Below are positions 45,525 to 56,648 of a DNA stretch of 64,000 bases, one piece after another. The stretch lies in NCBI GenBank assembly GCA_015178975.1, contig WHVD01000026.1, positions 372,001-436,000 on the forward strand, written 5' to 3'. Below the pieces are notes generated by a model, which worked only from the letters and a program-made list of their open reading frames with translations, made no database searches and had not been told where the DNA came from. A program made the translations under genes and the position numbers. Each line of letters begins with the position of its first letter. Positions within the stretch are counted from its first letter, which is position 1. This DNA is from Hysterangium stoloniferum. Lineage: Eukaryota > Basidiomycota > Agaricomycetes > Hysterangiales > Hysterangiaceae.

Positions 45525-45997
45525 TGTTACGACCGTGTCACAACCCAATGGTCCCCAAGGTTATCGCCTCCTATCGACGATTCAAGTCATTGTTCAAGTC
45601 ATTGTTCAAGTCTTCACATCGGAAACCGTCAGCTTCCCAATACTGATGTATGCCTTCGCGGTGATCAAACTCCGTTTACGCCCCCGTTGAAATATACTCG
45701 TACTATCTGGTTAAACTTTGATACGTCCCTTTTATTATGATGATCTGTTCTACTTGATGTTTCACATATGTCTAAATATACTTGTAACCCTTGGACTATT
45801 TCCTTTTCTTGTAACTCCGCTATCAGTTATCTCATGGCCTCCAAACTAATCATAACCTTCCCGTTTCTAGTCAAGCTTATTTGTCAATACCGCTTTCCGC
45901 TCTTCTCCTAGTTAGTGTTTTTTAGATGCCTGATACTTGTATATGAACCTGCTGTAGTTGTAGTTACTAGGCAATCAGAATATCAACTCAGAATACC
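45525..45997 (+). repeat. Solo LTR W, 5' portion
   Basis: Starts TGTTACGACCGTG after TCCAG (45520-45524) and is cut at ATACC (45993-45997) by LTR X. The rest of W is at 55780-56065 on the other strand. Joined, W is about 754 bp. Confidence 0.85.
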
Positions 45998-46580
45998 TGT
46001 TACGACCCGTTCCCGGATGTTTCAATATCCGACTTCCGGTCTCCCACTCCCGACTTCCGATCCCTGACTTCCGACTTTGACCTCCGACTACGGAAGATCA
46101 TAGTTACCGTATCATCCGCGTTCTTCGTTTGTTCCGCATTTGGTAATTTGTCCGTTGACAAGTATTCACTCGTTTGTTGTTGTATTCCCGTCTCGGAATA
46201 TTGTCTTCCTAATATGTCTTATTGTATTTCCGTTTTAAGAATACTTCCGTTTCCGTCTTATTATGGTCTCAGTTTGTAGTACAATAATGAGTAGACTTAT
46301 ATTAGTTTCCGCGAATTTGTACTTTACTTTAGATCTGATATCGACTTAGTTTCTTATTCCTCCTCCCGTCTTTCTGTACGCTCGATATTCGGAACTCTTC
46401 GGAACTCTGAATATCCATGTCTTCCGTCGTTAGTTCACTTCCGAAATTAAGGACATTGAGCGTTTGCGTAGAGGCGCAGCACATAAGCTGAAGCCGACGT
46501 CCTGACCCTATCCACGAGTTTCTGACTTCCCGGTGACTTCCCAATAGTTCCGGAATAAGTTCCCGACACGGCACTTAACA
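45998..46580 (+). repeat. Solo LTR X, copy 1 (583 bp), left inversion boundary
   Basis: TGTTACGACCCG to GGCACTTAACA. Left flank ATACC belongs to W; right flank GTATA belongs to gypsy A'. The mismatched flanks show that the inversion breakpoint lies inside this LTR. Confidence 0.95.
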
Positions 46581-46742
46581 GTATATTGCAATTACCAACA
46601 GGACAATTGGAAATCCTTGTTACCACTTGCAGAGTTTGCTTACAACAATGCACCTTCAGCCACTACTGGCATTTCCCCATTCTTTGCAAATAAAAGATAT
46701 AATCCAAATATTACAGTACATCCAGAATGAAATTTCACCTCT
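46581..46742 (+). pseudogene. Gypsy A' integrase fragment
   Basis: Corresponds to gypsy A 11132-11287 (YCNYQQDNWKSLLPLAEFAYNNA...). It begins with the TSD GTATA after LTR X and ends with CCTCT before element E. It continues at 51617. Confidence 0.95.
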
Positions 46743-47216
46743 TGTGAAGAGTGGTAGAAGTTCAGACCGTTCTATATACGAAGAAATGAGTAGAAAAGGA
46801 GGATATTGACCTATTCGGTGCAATATAAGAGAAAATGAGAGAAAGAGCACAAGATGACGAAGGAGTCAACGAGTGCGATGGTTCGAGTGGAGGCCTCGAC
46901 TGTTATAGTTCGAGGCCAGAAGTGTTTAGTAGTTCAGATATTGCTACTTATGCAGTAGCTGACACGTTACCCTGATCACCGCTCGTAGTAGACCTAGTTT
47001 GTGTCTTACAAGTGGTGGTTCTTGGGTTAAAGTGTGTCTGAGTTCCAATTGGTGCTGAGTGCACCCACAAGTATACACAATGCTTCGAACTAATGAAATA
47101 TGCGATATTCGAAGAATATGAAAGATAGTAAAATATGAATAGAATATGTAAAATATAAATGAAATAAAAGGAGTGTTTTACCACAATGAAACTGTGGTAA
47201 AAGCATACTCCTCACA
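46743..47216 (-). repeat. 3' LTR of element E (474 bp)
   Basis: On the minus strand TGTGAGGAGTATGC to CCACTCTTCACA. Near the start is a 9-10-bp hairpin (TTTACCACA/TGTGGTAAA, about 47177-47202). Confidence 0.95.
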
Positions 47217-49685
47217 GTGCCCCCCAGTTCGAAGGGATGTGCTATACGAAGTTCTGGAAAGCTTCGGGGATGCCCCCCAGGTGCCCTGTGTGGAGCCCCC
47301 CAAACTGCAAGGTGCCAAGACCCCAGTATTCGAAGAGAGGTTGGTGGGTTTATGGGCAGTAAGGAAAGATGTCGATGTGGAAAAAGGGAGGGAAGGAAAG
47401 GGGAAAAAAAATAGATCCATTCTTTTCCTTCAGTCCTTAGTCGAGCACTCCTTCAGTCCTCGAACAGCAAATGGACTACTTGATAGCCTTCTAGACACTG
47501 CCACATTGTCTCCTTCCAGGACACGAGGCCTTCCTCATAGTAGATGTCCTGTAGGCGGACAGACTGTCATGTAACTCGTTGGGCAGTGCATCTTGGGGTT
47601 AGGAGGGTAAGCTATCATTAGAGTCCATTGGAATCTCCTCCTCCTTAAATGAGTACTGGAGGAGGTTTATGATGCTTTGCTGTGACGAGATAGTGTAAGA
47701 CTTGGGATTAGGATCTTTCCATGCTGCTAGTCTATGGGACCTAGCAGCATGCCAGGATGTATACCCTATACCCCCTATACCGCCCCCCACTTTGCGATAT
47801 TGTGATTCCACCACGATCTCGCAAATTAACCATTATTGTGCACAGTTAGGTTGCAGTCTGTGTTCCCGAAAGGTCTAGCCCATGGCAGGTCTAGAAAGTG
47901 TCCAGTAATGCTTCAAGTAGGCAGGCGAGTCCGGAGGAAAAAGAAAAAATCACGAAATTGACTGAGTTCAGTACAATTGTGATGATGGACTCAAATACAG
48001 CACTGAGGTTGGGTCGCATAGTTCTGTCCAGATGTATCTGACCTAGGTGTTGCCCTGCGAGTTATTGAACTTTTTGTAGCTAGTCGACCACCGACAAAGG
48101 TAAAGTGGAGGGGTGGAGAGGAAAGAGTCTGTGTGTGTCGACATGTGTGGGAAGGATGCTCGTGAATTCGACTGGGAGTGACAAGCACATTGACGTGAAT
48201 TGCGAATTTGACTGCAAGCGACGAGCGTATTTTGTAGGCATCGAAGATGCTAAGAGCACCAGGTGGAGGTGAAATCGAAGATCTGCTGAATGTCTGGATA
48301 CCTTGTTGAAAAATGTCGCATGCTGAACCCAAGCTGACTGAACCGTTAGCCACACTTGTTGAAGTGTGCACCGAACCCGTAAGTTGCGAAGGTCAGAAAG
48401 GCAAAGCTTCGACTATTCAGTGCGAAGCTTTTAACCCTTGAGGGAGGAAGGACCTAGTTGAACAGTGCGCACCAAACCTATAAGTTGCAAAGGTCAGAAA
48501 AGCAAAGCTTCGACTATTTCAGTACGAAGCTTTAGCAGAGGAGAAAGCTAAGAGTAGATGACATTGAAAGTTGAGCCGGTGTGAAGGCTTCGTTGTGAGG
48601 TGACACGGCCCTGGGTCCACATGTGTCCACAAGTTTTGGAAGTCAGTCCTTTAGTTTGTCTCGTGTTCCACTGTCGACCTCACACCATCTCCTTGTTGTT
48701 GGAGGGACTGGGTAAGATTTCCTAGCACTGACTCTTCACAGCACCATGGGATGGTCCTTTGAAAGTAGGCCCACGGCCCCAATCGCTCGTCACTTGGAGG
48801 ATATCTCCCCAGTGACTCAAATCCGCGCCCTTATGTTGCCTTGCTCTGCAGCACCCTCTGTTTCCATTGGCCCAGTCGCCTTTCAAACCCTAGCATGTGC
48901 GATGCACCCGCACAGCGCACCCTCGAACCGTGCCAATGGACTGCACTTACGCACCCGTACTTTGCGCACTTGCGCAGCACGCCGGCACGCCCTCGAACCG
49001 CACCCATGCAGCATGGTTGCGTACTCTCAAACCGCGCTCACTCGCCGTCCCTATGCACCCACGCGCAGCACACCCATGTCCATGCGCCGCGCGCATGCAC
49101 AACATCCACACCACGCGTGCACGCACTACATCCACGTGCCACGCGCGCACCTCCATGTGTCACGCGCACGCACCACCTCTATGCACCTCCACACACCGCA
49201 CGCACGTGCCACGTCCCCGTGCCACGCGCACACGCCATGTCCACGCGCCTCCACACACCGCGTGCACGCACCACCTCTGCGCGCCGCGTGCACTTGCACC
49301 ACCTCTGCGCGCTGCGCGCACTCGCCAATCCATATCCACGTGCCACGCGAACACATCACCTCCACGCGCCGCGCGCACGCACCACCTCTGCGCGCCACGC
49401 GCACACACCACATCCACGCGCCGTGCACATGCATGCCCCCGCGCGACGTGTTGGCGCGCTCGCGCAGCGTACTTGTGTACCTGTGCGACGTGTTGATGCG
49501 CTCGCGCAGTGTGCTTGCGCACCCGTGCAATGTCTTCGCACACCCACGCAGTGTGCTTGTGCACCTGTGCAGCTAAATGCTCATGCACTGCACCCAGCTC
49601 TCGACCATTTCATCGGCGAGACTGGTGACAAAGTCGTTTGCATGCTTTTGCTGGCAATAGGTGACGATCCTGTATGTGCCTTCTC
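47217..49685. other. Element E interior without recognised genes
   Basis: Contains a duplicated block of about 75 bp (about 48359-48432 and 48456-48531; TAAGTTGCxAAGGTCAGAAA, GCAAAGCTTCGACTATT). A segment near 47760-47825 is repeated at 49684-49745 (CCTATAC..GCCCCCC..TTGCGA). The low-complexity tract described separately is also here. Short ORFs here are not supported. Confidence 0.6.
48890..49580. repeat. GC-rich degenerate repeat, open in several frames
   Basis: Irregular units around CGCGCACGCACCACCTCTGCGCGCC. Three plus frames and several minus frames stay open for 130-300 codons, all Arg/His/Thr/Ala-rich, which is the signature of composition rather than a gene. Confidence 0.85.
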
Positions 49686-51056
49686 CTATACCCTATACTG
49701 CCCCCCTGTTGCGACATTGTTGTTCCAGAACAATCTCACAACATCACAATTGTCCCCCACTTGATGTAATCTTTCGAGGGAGCGCCCCGGGTCGAATGGA
49801 AATGTATCCGTCCTTGGCTTGGTCTGTCGAGGGGTATCCTTTGCGGTGTGTCCATGATTGACTTCCATTCGCAGAAACCCTGTCAGTGCCCCCCATGCTG
49901 GAATTAGGGGCTTGTGTCGACAACTTCCCAGTGGTATCTCCATGGGAAAGCTTTTGTCGAGTCCTGCAAGATGGGATGCCTTTACTGTTGGTGAGTCCTG
50001 TTCTGAGCCCTTTCTATTGTCAGAACCATTGTCTGATTTCTGCCCCCCAGTTTCCAACCCTTTACTGCAGTCCCAATCTTTCAAACTATTGGACGACTTG
50101 TTGGAGGGTCCACTTGGCAGAGTAAATGGGATAGGATGGATAGGTGATGGATGGCGAGATTCGTCAGGACACTGCGAATCTCGACCTGAGGATGATGGGG
50201 AACTGGAGATGACTTTGGCTGTGATCTTTTCTGCAGACACATTTGAGAAAGACGATTGTCTGTTTTTGGCAGTTGATCTGGCATAGATTCCAGGACATTC
50301 TTCGTGAAAGGGACCAGAGGGTGTCCGTGTTGGCTCATCAAACCCATTGAGCAATTCCGCCATCATCTTGTTACATCTCTCCAGGTTGCGCATCAATCTT
50401 GACCTGAGAGTGAAGTAGGCGAAACACACATTCGAGGGTTTACCGTATATGGATTCCTTCAACATTTGAATGTATCTGAAATCCATATCGACCCTTGGCA
50501 TGATGTGGTTCCCTCCGAGCAATACATGCATAATCTGTAGCAGATCATCATGTACACAAAGTAAATCGGAGAGCAGAATGAACAATTCCATATTGATACC
50601 CGCTATTCCCTTTTCTCGGAAGGACATCACTTCGTTTGACCACTTTGGAATCGACTTTGTTACCTCGTCAAGAGTTCCAGGCCAAGTGAATAAGTCCTGT
50701 GCCGATATGATGCCATGGTACCTTCCCAGCCAGATGGCTATTCTCGTAGGCATGGATGGGTACCTTGCCTTGTAATCCTTTGTGGCAGTGACAACCTTAT
50801 CCCTTGAAACTCGAGAAGCATAATAGGAGCTCCACTTCACATTGACAGGCTCCGAATAAAGTAATTGACCATGATGCTCGAGCATAACTTGTCTCGGTGG
50901 GAAGACCAGTGTATCCTTCATGAAGATGCGAGCATTTTGCCTTTCCAAGGGACTCGACTGCTCAAAGTTCGAGTTACCTTCCATTTGACCAGATTCACAA
51001 CGCTCAGCGTGCGAGAAGTTCCAGACAGCGTTTTGCGAAGTTGCGAATGTTGACAC
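49686..51056 (-). CDS. ORF1 of element E, 456 aa
   Basis: Only long gene of element E, about 85 bp after its 5' LTR. Residues about 45-245 align with gypsy D ORF1 (PPRQVMLEHHGQLLY, WSSYYASRVS, WLGRYHGIISAQDLF, LQIMHVLLGGNHI, YIQMLKES, FAYFTLRSRL). The C-terminal half is Ser/Pro/Gly-rich and differs. No stop interrupts it, whereas D's pol genes are broken. Neither copy shows a known motif. It may be needed in cis or in trans by this family; function unknown. Confidence 0.75.
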   Translation of the reverse strand: MSTFATSQNAVWNFSHAERCESGQMEGNSNFEQSSPLERQNARIFMKDTLVFPPRQVMLEHHGQLLYSEPVNVKWSSYYASRVSRDKVVTATKDYKARYPSMPTRIAIWLGRYHGIISAQDLFTWPGTLDEVTKSIPKWSNEVMSFREKGIAGINMELFILLSDLLCVHDDLLQIMHVLLGGNHIMPRVDMDFRYIQMLKESIYGKPSNVCFAYFTLRSRLMRNLERCNKMMAELLNGFDEPTRTPSGPFHEECPGIYARSTAKNRQSSFSNVSAEKITAKVISSSPSSSGRDSQCPDESRHPSPIHPIPFTLPSGPSNKSSNSLKDWDCSKGLETGGQKSDNGSDNRKGSEQDSPTVKASHLAGLDKSFPMEIPLGSCRHKPLIPAWGALTGFLRMEVNHGHTAKDTPRQTKPRTDTFPFDPGRSLERLHQVGDNCDVVRLFWNNNVATGGQYRV

Positions 51057-51142
51057 TTCACAGCTGTGTAGTTAGAATTTCGTATTGAATATAAAAAGAG
51101 ATTTTCTTCGTAGGGAAAGTACGGTCCGGCCCGGATCACCAC

Positions 51143-51616
51143 TGTGAAGAGTGGTAGAAGTTCAGACCGTTCTATATACGAAGAAATGAGTAGAAAAGGA
51201 GGATATTGACCTATTCGGTGCAATATAAGAGAAAATGAGAGAAAGAGCACAAGATGATGAAGGAGTCAACGAGTGTGATGGTTCGAGTGGAGGCCTCGAC
51301 TGTTATAGTTCGAGGCCAGAAGTGTTTAGTAGTTCAGATATTGCTACTTATGCAGTAGCTGACACGTTACCCTGATCACCGCTCGTAGTAGACCTAGTTT
51401 GTGTCTTACAAGTGGTGGTTCTTGGGTTAAAGTGTGTCTGAGTTCCAATTGGTGCTGAGTGCACCCACAAGTATACACAATGCTTCGAACTAATGAAATA
51501 TGCGATATTCGAAGAATATGAAAGATAGTAAAATATGAATAGAATATGTAAAATATAAATGAAATAAAAGGAGTGTTTTACCACAATGAAACTGTGGTAA
51601 AAGCATACTCCTCACA
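51143..51616 (-). repeat. 5' LTR of element E (474 bp)
   Basis: Same as 46743-47216 apart from GATGATGAAGG/GATGACGAAGG and GAGTGTG/GAGTGCG. The primer site lies directly to its left (minus-strand downstream). Confidence 0.95.
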
Positions 51617-52215
51617 CCTCTGCTCGTGCTCAAGAGTTCACCGTGGACCTCCATGAGCTCCATGAGGAACTCCAGACTGCAATAATGTCCGCCCAAGAGC
51701 AATACCAACATTCAGCAGACAAACACCAGATCCTGCCACCGAATTTCAAGACTGGCAATCGTGTTTTTGTCAAAGCTCAATTCTACCAGACTACCCGTCC
51801 ATCAAAAAAGCTTGCTGAAATATATTTAGGTCCGTTTGAAATTATCACACAAGCAGGTTCAGTCTCTTGGACTCTACGGCTTCTGGATAGCATGCGTGCA
51901 GTACACCTGGTATTTCATGTTTCTATGTTAGAACCTTGTACTGCTAACACTATCCCGGATTGCATGCAATCTCCACCTCCTCCAGTCATTATTGACGGAG
52001 AACCCGAGTTTGAAACCTCGCAAATTTTAGATTCGAAAATTGACAAGCATCAATGCACTTGTAAACTGCTTTACTTTGGTCAAGTGGGCGGGTTATGAAG
52101 GCACCAATGAAGAAACCTCATGGATTTTGGCCACGGAACTCAGTAATGCCACAGAAATCTTTACTGACTTTCATACAGCTTACCCACTCAAACCTGGACC
52201 ACTATCATCTCTCTG
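51617..52215 (+). pseudogene. Gypsy A' integrase C-terminus and chromodomain-like end
   Basis: Continues from 46742: LHELHEELQTAIMSAQEQ, RVFVKAQF, YLGPFEII, VFHVSMLEP, then FETSQILDSK. A 1-2-bp change near 52075-52095 shifts the chromodomain frame. Ends PLSSL before TGA at about 52216. Collinear with gypsy A 11288-11880. Confidence 0.9.
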
Positions 52216-52406
52216 ACCGCACTCCATGGACCCTGTGTTATGTTCGGACTCATTTTCATTATTCCCTGTCACCCTATGTCTCTCTTTGCTTTTCCAGGTT
52301 CTGACATGTTTTTCAAGTCCTTAAGCGGTTTTCCCACAGACTTTGATTTCTTATGTTTTTCACACCTTATTTTCATTTTCAAAAAATTATTAAACTTTTA
52401 TATTAT

Positions 52407-53367
52407 TCAATCTACATTTATGGGGCTATGCTTCTGCCCAACCTCAGCCATCTCCTGAGGAAGCTCCGCTACCTCTGTGGGCACCCCGTCCTCATCTGAC
52501 CCAGCATCCTCAGAACACCCAGCTTGTGGCTCCTCATAGATATATCTGCCAAACTCTGCTAGGAACTTCCAAAATTCCGAGTGGAGCCCACGGAGCTCAT
52601 TTGCCACCACAACTTGGACCTTGTTGCTTCTTCGGAGCAACTTGTTCTGGGCCTCTATGCCCTCAGCGATCTGCCCCAATATGTTGTCCAACCCGGACAA
52701 CCCGTCTGTCCTGCTAACGTCCCATGCCCCGGATCCTGTGGGTTGCCCGTGGACAAGCGAGCACCTCGCCTTGAGGTGCGCACATTGGTAGCACCCCGGT
52801 CCCCACCCAGACTTTCAATTGCATTCTGTGTTCTGGTCATTGCAACCGGAACACCATGGATTGTTCTGCATCGGAAGACAGACTGGTGCCACCTTCCTTG
52901 CTTTCTGTTGATATGGTTAGTTCCCCGGAAGCTCCCACAGACCCAAGGCTTACCTTTTGGGGGCTCTCCGGCTCCCCCTCAGACTCCGACTCAACTTCTG
53001 TCGCCTTGAGCTGAAAATGCCAAGTTAAAAAAAAAAAAAAAAGACAAGTTGAACAGGGACTTACCTTGCCCGTAACTACCATGGCCCTCTCCGCAGCCGC
53101 CCGGGCTTTCTCCACAGCAACCCGTGCAGCCTCTTCCTCATCCCTCTTCCTCTTCTCTGCCGCTTTCTCTGCGGCCAAAGCTGCCTGGTACTCCCTATCC
53201 AGGGCCTCCTCGACCTCCCTGGCTTCTTTTTCATCCTCCTCCCGTTGTCATCGTTGCTCCTCCCACTGCACCAAAATTTGGGCAGCGGTCAGCGGCGCCC
53301 AATGAAGATTGTCCGTGGAAGGCCCGGCAGTCAGCATTGCTCTGTACAGTGTTGGTTTTGGTCCCAT
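52407..53367 (-). CDS. Antisense accessory gene of gypsy A'
   Basis: Homologue of the gene at 12064-13496. It starts ATG at 53365-53367 (MGPKPTLYRAM) and runs through a charged coiled coil with a single heptad unit (ARVAVEKARAAAERAM). The first intron starts GTAAGT after MVVTGK, has a 16-A tract on the plus strand, and ends TTTTCAG. The exon LKATEVESESEGEPESPQK and a second intron (GTAAGC...CAACAG) follow. Then comes the Cys pattern CSGCNDQNTECN..GCYQCAHLKARCSL, the helical segment (IAEGIEAQNKLLRRSNKVQV) and an acidic tail. TGA codons occur after EEQR and after TECN, as in copy A. Exon-intron structure kept in two copies supports a once-real gene. Confidence 0.7.
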
Positions 53368-53577
53368 TATGTTGAAGATGGGGGTAATAAAAAAGAAGAA
53401 ATTTCTATTTTTTCAAATTTATATATAGGCTTGTCATGTTTGAACCTTACCTTCCAGATCACATGACTCCCTGACACATACGTGTAACTGACATGACCTT
53501 TGACACATGTGTGTAGCCGACAAGGACCTTATCGAGGTCTAGAGCCTCTTTGGGACTTCAGCATAAAGGGAGGGTAC

Positions 53578-54379
53578 TGTTACAACCGGAAATCCTGCCA
53601 GACTCTGGGCACTAACCTATACACACCCGCACCCTATACACACCCATTATCAGTTTACCGGAATTCCCGCCGGACTCTGTACGTCAGACTTGTCTACATT
53701 CATCTTCATTACGTTGTGTTTCAGACACCAGAAAACCCACCAGACTCCATCTCTGTCTATATCCAACCTCATCCCGTGCGTCAGTCACTGGACCCTGCTC
53801 GTAAAACCCGTCACCTCTCTAACAGAGCCCCATTCCCATTTTAGTCAAATGACCTGTCACAATTCGGACTCTGCTCCCACTCCATTTCCCGTTATGGTTT
53901 ATGATTTGTCACAATTTGGACTCCGCTCTGTTCTGTCCCGTTCCTAACACCAAATTGGTGTTTACTATTCCCGTTTTATGTTTTGCTCATTTCGTTTCAT
54001 CATTACTGGATTCGGTATGACATTCACTCCACAGTCTATTTAAACTGGCAGATGTAATCCAGTCAGAAAATCAGCTTAGATTCCCCCCAGTAATCTAATA
54101 CATTTTCTGCTTTAAACCCCTACTTGAATTACACTGCTCACACTAGTCGGAGCCCACGGGCTTCAGCACATCTATCTCTCTCACCTATCTCAACTCACAA
54201 CCCACGACCTCCTACGACCCCTCAACCCACGACCCCTGCCCGGATTCCCCGGGATTCCCATCTGCCAGTCTGAAATTGGACAGCACGATCTAGTGAGGGT
54301 GCAGCCTATAAGCTGAAGCCAAGTCCTACCGGATATTCTGTGAGTTTCTCCAGAGACCCGCCCTGTACGTATCCTAACA
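53578..54379 (+). repeat. 3' LTR of gypsy A' (802 bp)
   Basis: TGTTACAACCGG to TATCCTAACA, preceded by AAAGGGAGGGTAC. It is followed by GACTG, the duplication shared with the other end of A' at 61078-61082. Confidence 0.95.
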
Positions 54380-55779
54380 GACTGCACATTTCAGTGTACC
54401 ATGGAGCAAGAGCAAAACAAGACCTTTTTCACCAATACAGAAATACATTGGCTTTGTGTGGAACTTGGATGCCAAGACTGTTGCTGTGCCGAAAGAAAAA
54501 CTCGAGGCAACATTGGAGCTAGTTGGGCGATGGGCTCAGGAGGAGAGCTGATTCTTGGTGGACGAGGTGGAGAAACTTCATGGGAAGTTGGTCCACCTTG
54601 CATCCATCTTTCCATGGATAAAACCATTCCTACGCTCCATTACCTTATTTGCAGGTGGATTCATATCGCAGAGAGCATCGTTTCCCCCAAGCCCAGCACT
54701 GTGGGCAGACATGTCATGGGTGCGCTTCATATTGCAGCACTTACCGAACAAACTGCCCATAGCTTCAGCAGAGCCCATCGACATAGGGTGGTGGGGGGAT
54801 GCCAGCACATCCTTCAGATTGGGCATGGTAATTGGCACTCAATGGGCAGTGTGGAAGTGGGCCCCTGGCTTCGAGGTGGGCCCATATCGCCAGTGTGACA
54901 TTGGCTGGGCAGAGGCCGTGGTTGTGAAGTTGGGGCTGAGGATGGCATTACAATTGAGTGTGATACACCAGCACAATCCTTCAGAATCCGTTTTCCAGGT
55001 GCATTTGGACAACATGGGCATAGTGACCATATTGAACAAGGGCCGGTCTTGCAACAAGGAGACAAACAAAATCTTAAAGAGGTTTACAAACTGTTAGCCA
55101 TGAATCGAATACAACTGAGAGCCGAATTTGTACCATCAAGGGAGAACATTGCAGATGCCCTCTCCCAGGGTCACATTGCCGAGTTCCTCAAAGGCTTCCC
55201 AAGAGTCCAAACCCAGGCCACAATCGATATTCCCATTCACTTGCGACATCGGATCCAGTCATTGTAGCACCGGCAAAGGCATCAGCACCATTTGCCTCAT
55301 TATTGCAAATGCTACCGACTGGTCCATTACACCTAGCGTCATCAGTACTGAGACCTCAGTGTAAAGCGAAGGAGAGGTTGTTCAGGTGGAGAGGGGTCAA
55401 CACCCCACCACCATCCACAATGCAGCACCCGGTCCTGCAGTTTCTCGCTTCTGTAGCGTCTGAAGCATCACTGCGGGACACGAATGGCTATGGTTTGGGT
55501 CTTCGCAAGTTCCACTTATTTTGATATCTTCTCTGGAGCAGAAACAGACAGGCTACTGGCGTCCTTCCAGGTATTACATTCATTTGCCCTCTGGGCAGCA
55601 GCAGACGTGTGACAGCTTGGTGAGGAGCTGACTACGGGGACGGCTTTCGAAACTGTTTCAGTTGGTGTCACGCAGAAATACCTATCAGCAGTTAGGGCAT
55701 GGGACATAGCTCAGAGTTGGCCACCACCATTGTCAGAGGATGAGTGGTCAAGAATTGAGTGGTCACTAAGGGGGCTGGA
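54380..55779 (+). pseudogene. DIRS-like RT end, RNase H and recombinase N-terminus (inverted segment)
   Basis: Continues the RT of 61078-61676 directly: FIALT at 61078-61095 (minus) joins AHFSVPWS here. Then KYIGFVWNLDAKTV, LHGKLVHLASIFP, the RNase H-like IGWWGDASTSF and DNMGIVTILNKGRS, and VPSRENIADALSQG. The recombinase N-terminal domain follows (DTNGYGLGLRKFHLF, LHSFALWAAADV, WSLRGL), cut at 55779 by LTR W. TGAs at about 54550, 55523 and 55608 and frame breaks show decay. It is on the plus strand only because of the inversion. Confidence 0.85.
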
Positions 55780-56065
55780 TGTTAAGAACTAAAAACTGAC
55801 TAGTGTCAGTGGGCCGATGGGGACCAATCGGAAGGACTTGGCTTCAGCTTATGTGCTGCGCCCTCGCAGTTAACCGTCGGGTGTCCTTAAATTTCAGGTG
55901 GGCAAAGACCAGTCCTAACGAATACCTCTCAGTGAAACTACCAATCGGAAATGAGGGATAAATCGAGTGTCAGGCCAAGGGGTCGGGGACCGAGAGTGGG
56001 CAAGCACACGCGAAGGCAGATAGCGGAGTACTTAGTATGAGACTTCTATAGATGTAAGAGGGTAT
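55780..56065 (-). repeat. Solo LTR W, 3' portion (inverted)
   Basis: On the minus strand from ATACC, next to LTR X, to AGTTCTTAACA. It is followed by TCCAG, matching the TSD at 45520-45524. Contains the shared AAGCTGAAGCCAAGTCC block. Confidence 0.85.
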
Positions 56066-56648
56066 TGTTAAGTGCCATGTCGGGAACTTATTCCGGAACT
56101 ATCGGGAAGTCACCGGGAAGTCGGAAACTCGTGGATAGGGTCAGGACGTCGGCTTCAGCTTATGTGCTGCGCCTCTACGCAAACGCTCAATGTCCTTAAT
56201 TTCGGAAGTGAACTAACGATGGAAGATATGGATATTCAGAGTTCCGAAGAGTTCCGAATATCGAGCGTACAGAAAGACGGGAGGAGGAATAAGAAACTAA
56301 GTCGATATCAGATCTAAAGTAAAGTACAAATTCGCGGAAACTAATATAAGTCTACTCGTTATTGTACTACAAACTGAGACCATAATAAGACGGAAACGGA
56401 AGTATTCTTAAAACGGAAATACAATAAGACATATTAGGAAGACAATATTCCGAGACGGGAATACAACAACAAACGAGTGAATACTTGTCAACGGACAAAT
56501 TACCAAATGCGGAACAAATGAAGAACGCGGATGATACGGTAACTATGATGTTCCGTAGTCGGAGGTCAAAGTCGGAAGTCGGGGATCGGAAGTCGGGAGT
56601 GGGAGACCGGAAGTCGGATATTGAAACATCCGGGAACGGGTCGTAACA
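56066..56648 (-). repeat. Solo LTR X, copy 2 (583 bp), right inversion boundary
   Basis: Inverted match of 45998-46580 with few differences. Its flanks are ATACC (W side) and GTATA (gypsy A' side), the reciprocal of copy 1. Confidence 0.95.

Larger units (their letters stand above)
46743..51616 (-). mobile_element. Element E: non-autonomous LTR retrotransposon (4.9 kb), TSD CCTCT
   Basis: Two 474-bp LTRs in minus orientation differ at only two noticed sites (both C/T at CpG). CCTCT flanks both ends (46738-46742 and 51617-51621), so this is one of the youngest insertions. The primer site TGGTGATCCGGGCC and the purine tract CTGGGGGGCAC match gypsy D. It has one long ORF homologous to D ORF1 and no gag-knuckle, RT or integrase; it probably relies on a D-type element. 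Confidence 0.95.

Noticed and set aside
48746..49764. Long plus-strand ORFs (276 and 307 aa) in element E
   Set aside because: Overlapping frames over GC-rich low-complexity DNA; no domain and no conserved start.
45998..56648. Treating the two X LTRs as the LTRs of one retrotransposon enclosing 46.6-56.1 kb
   Set aside because: They are inverted relative to each other and the content between them belongs to gypsy A', E, the DIRS-like element and W, so they are not a pair of direct LTRs.
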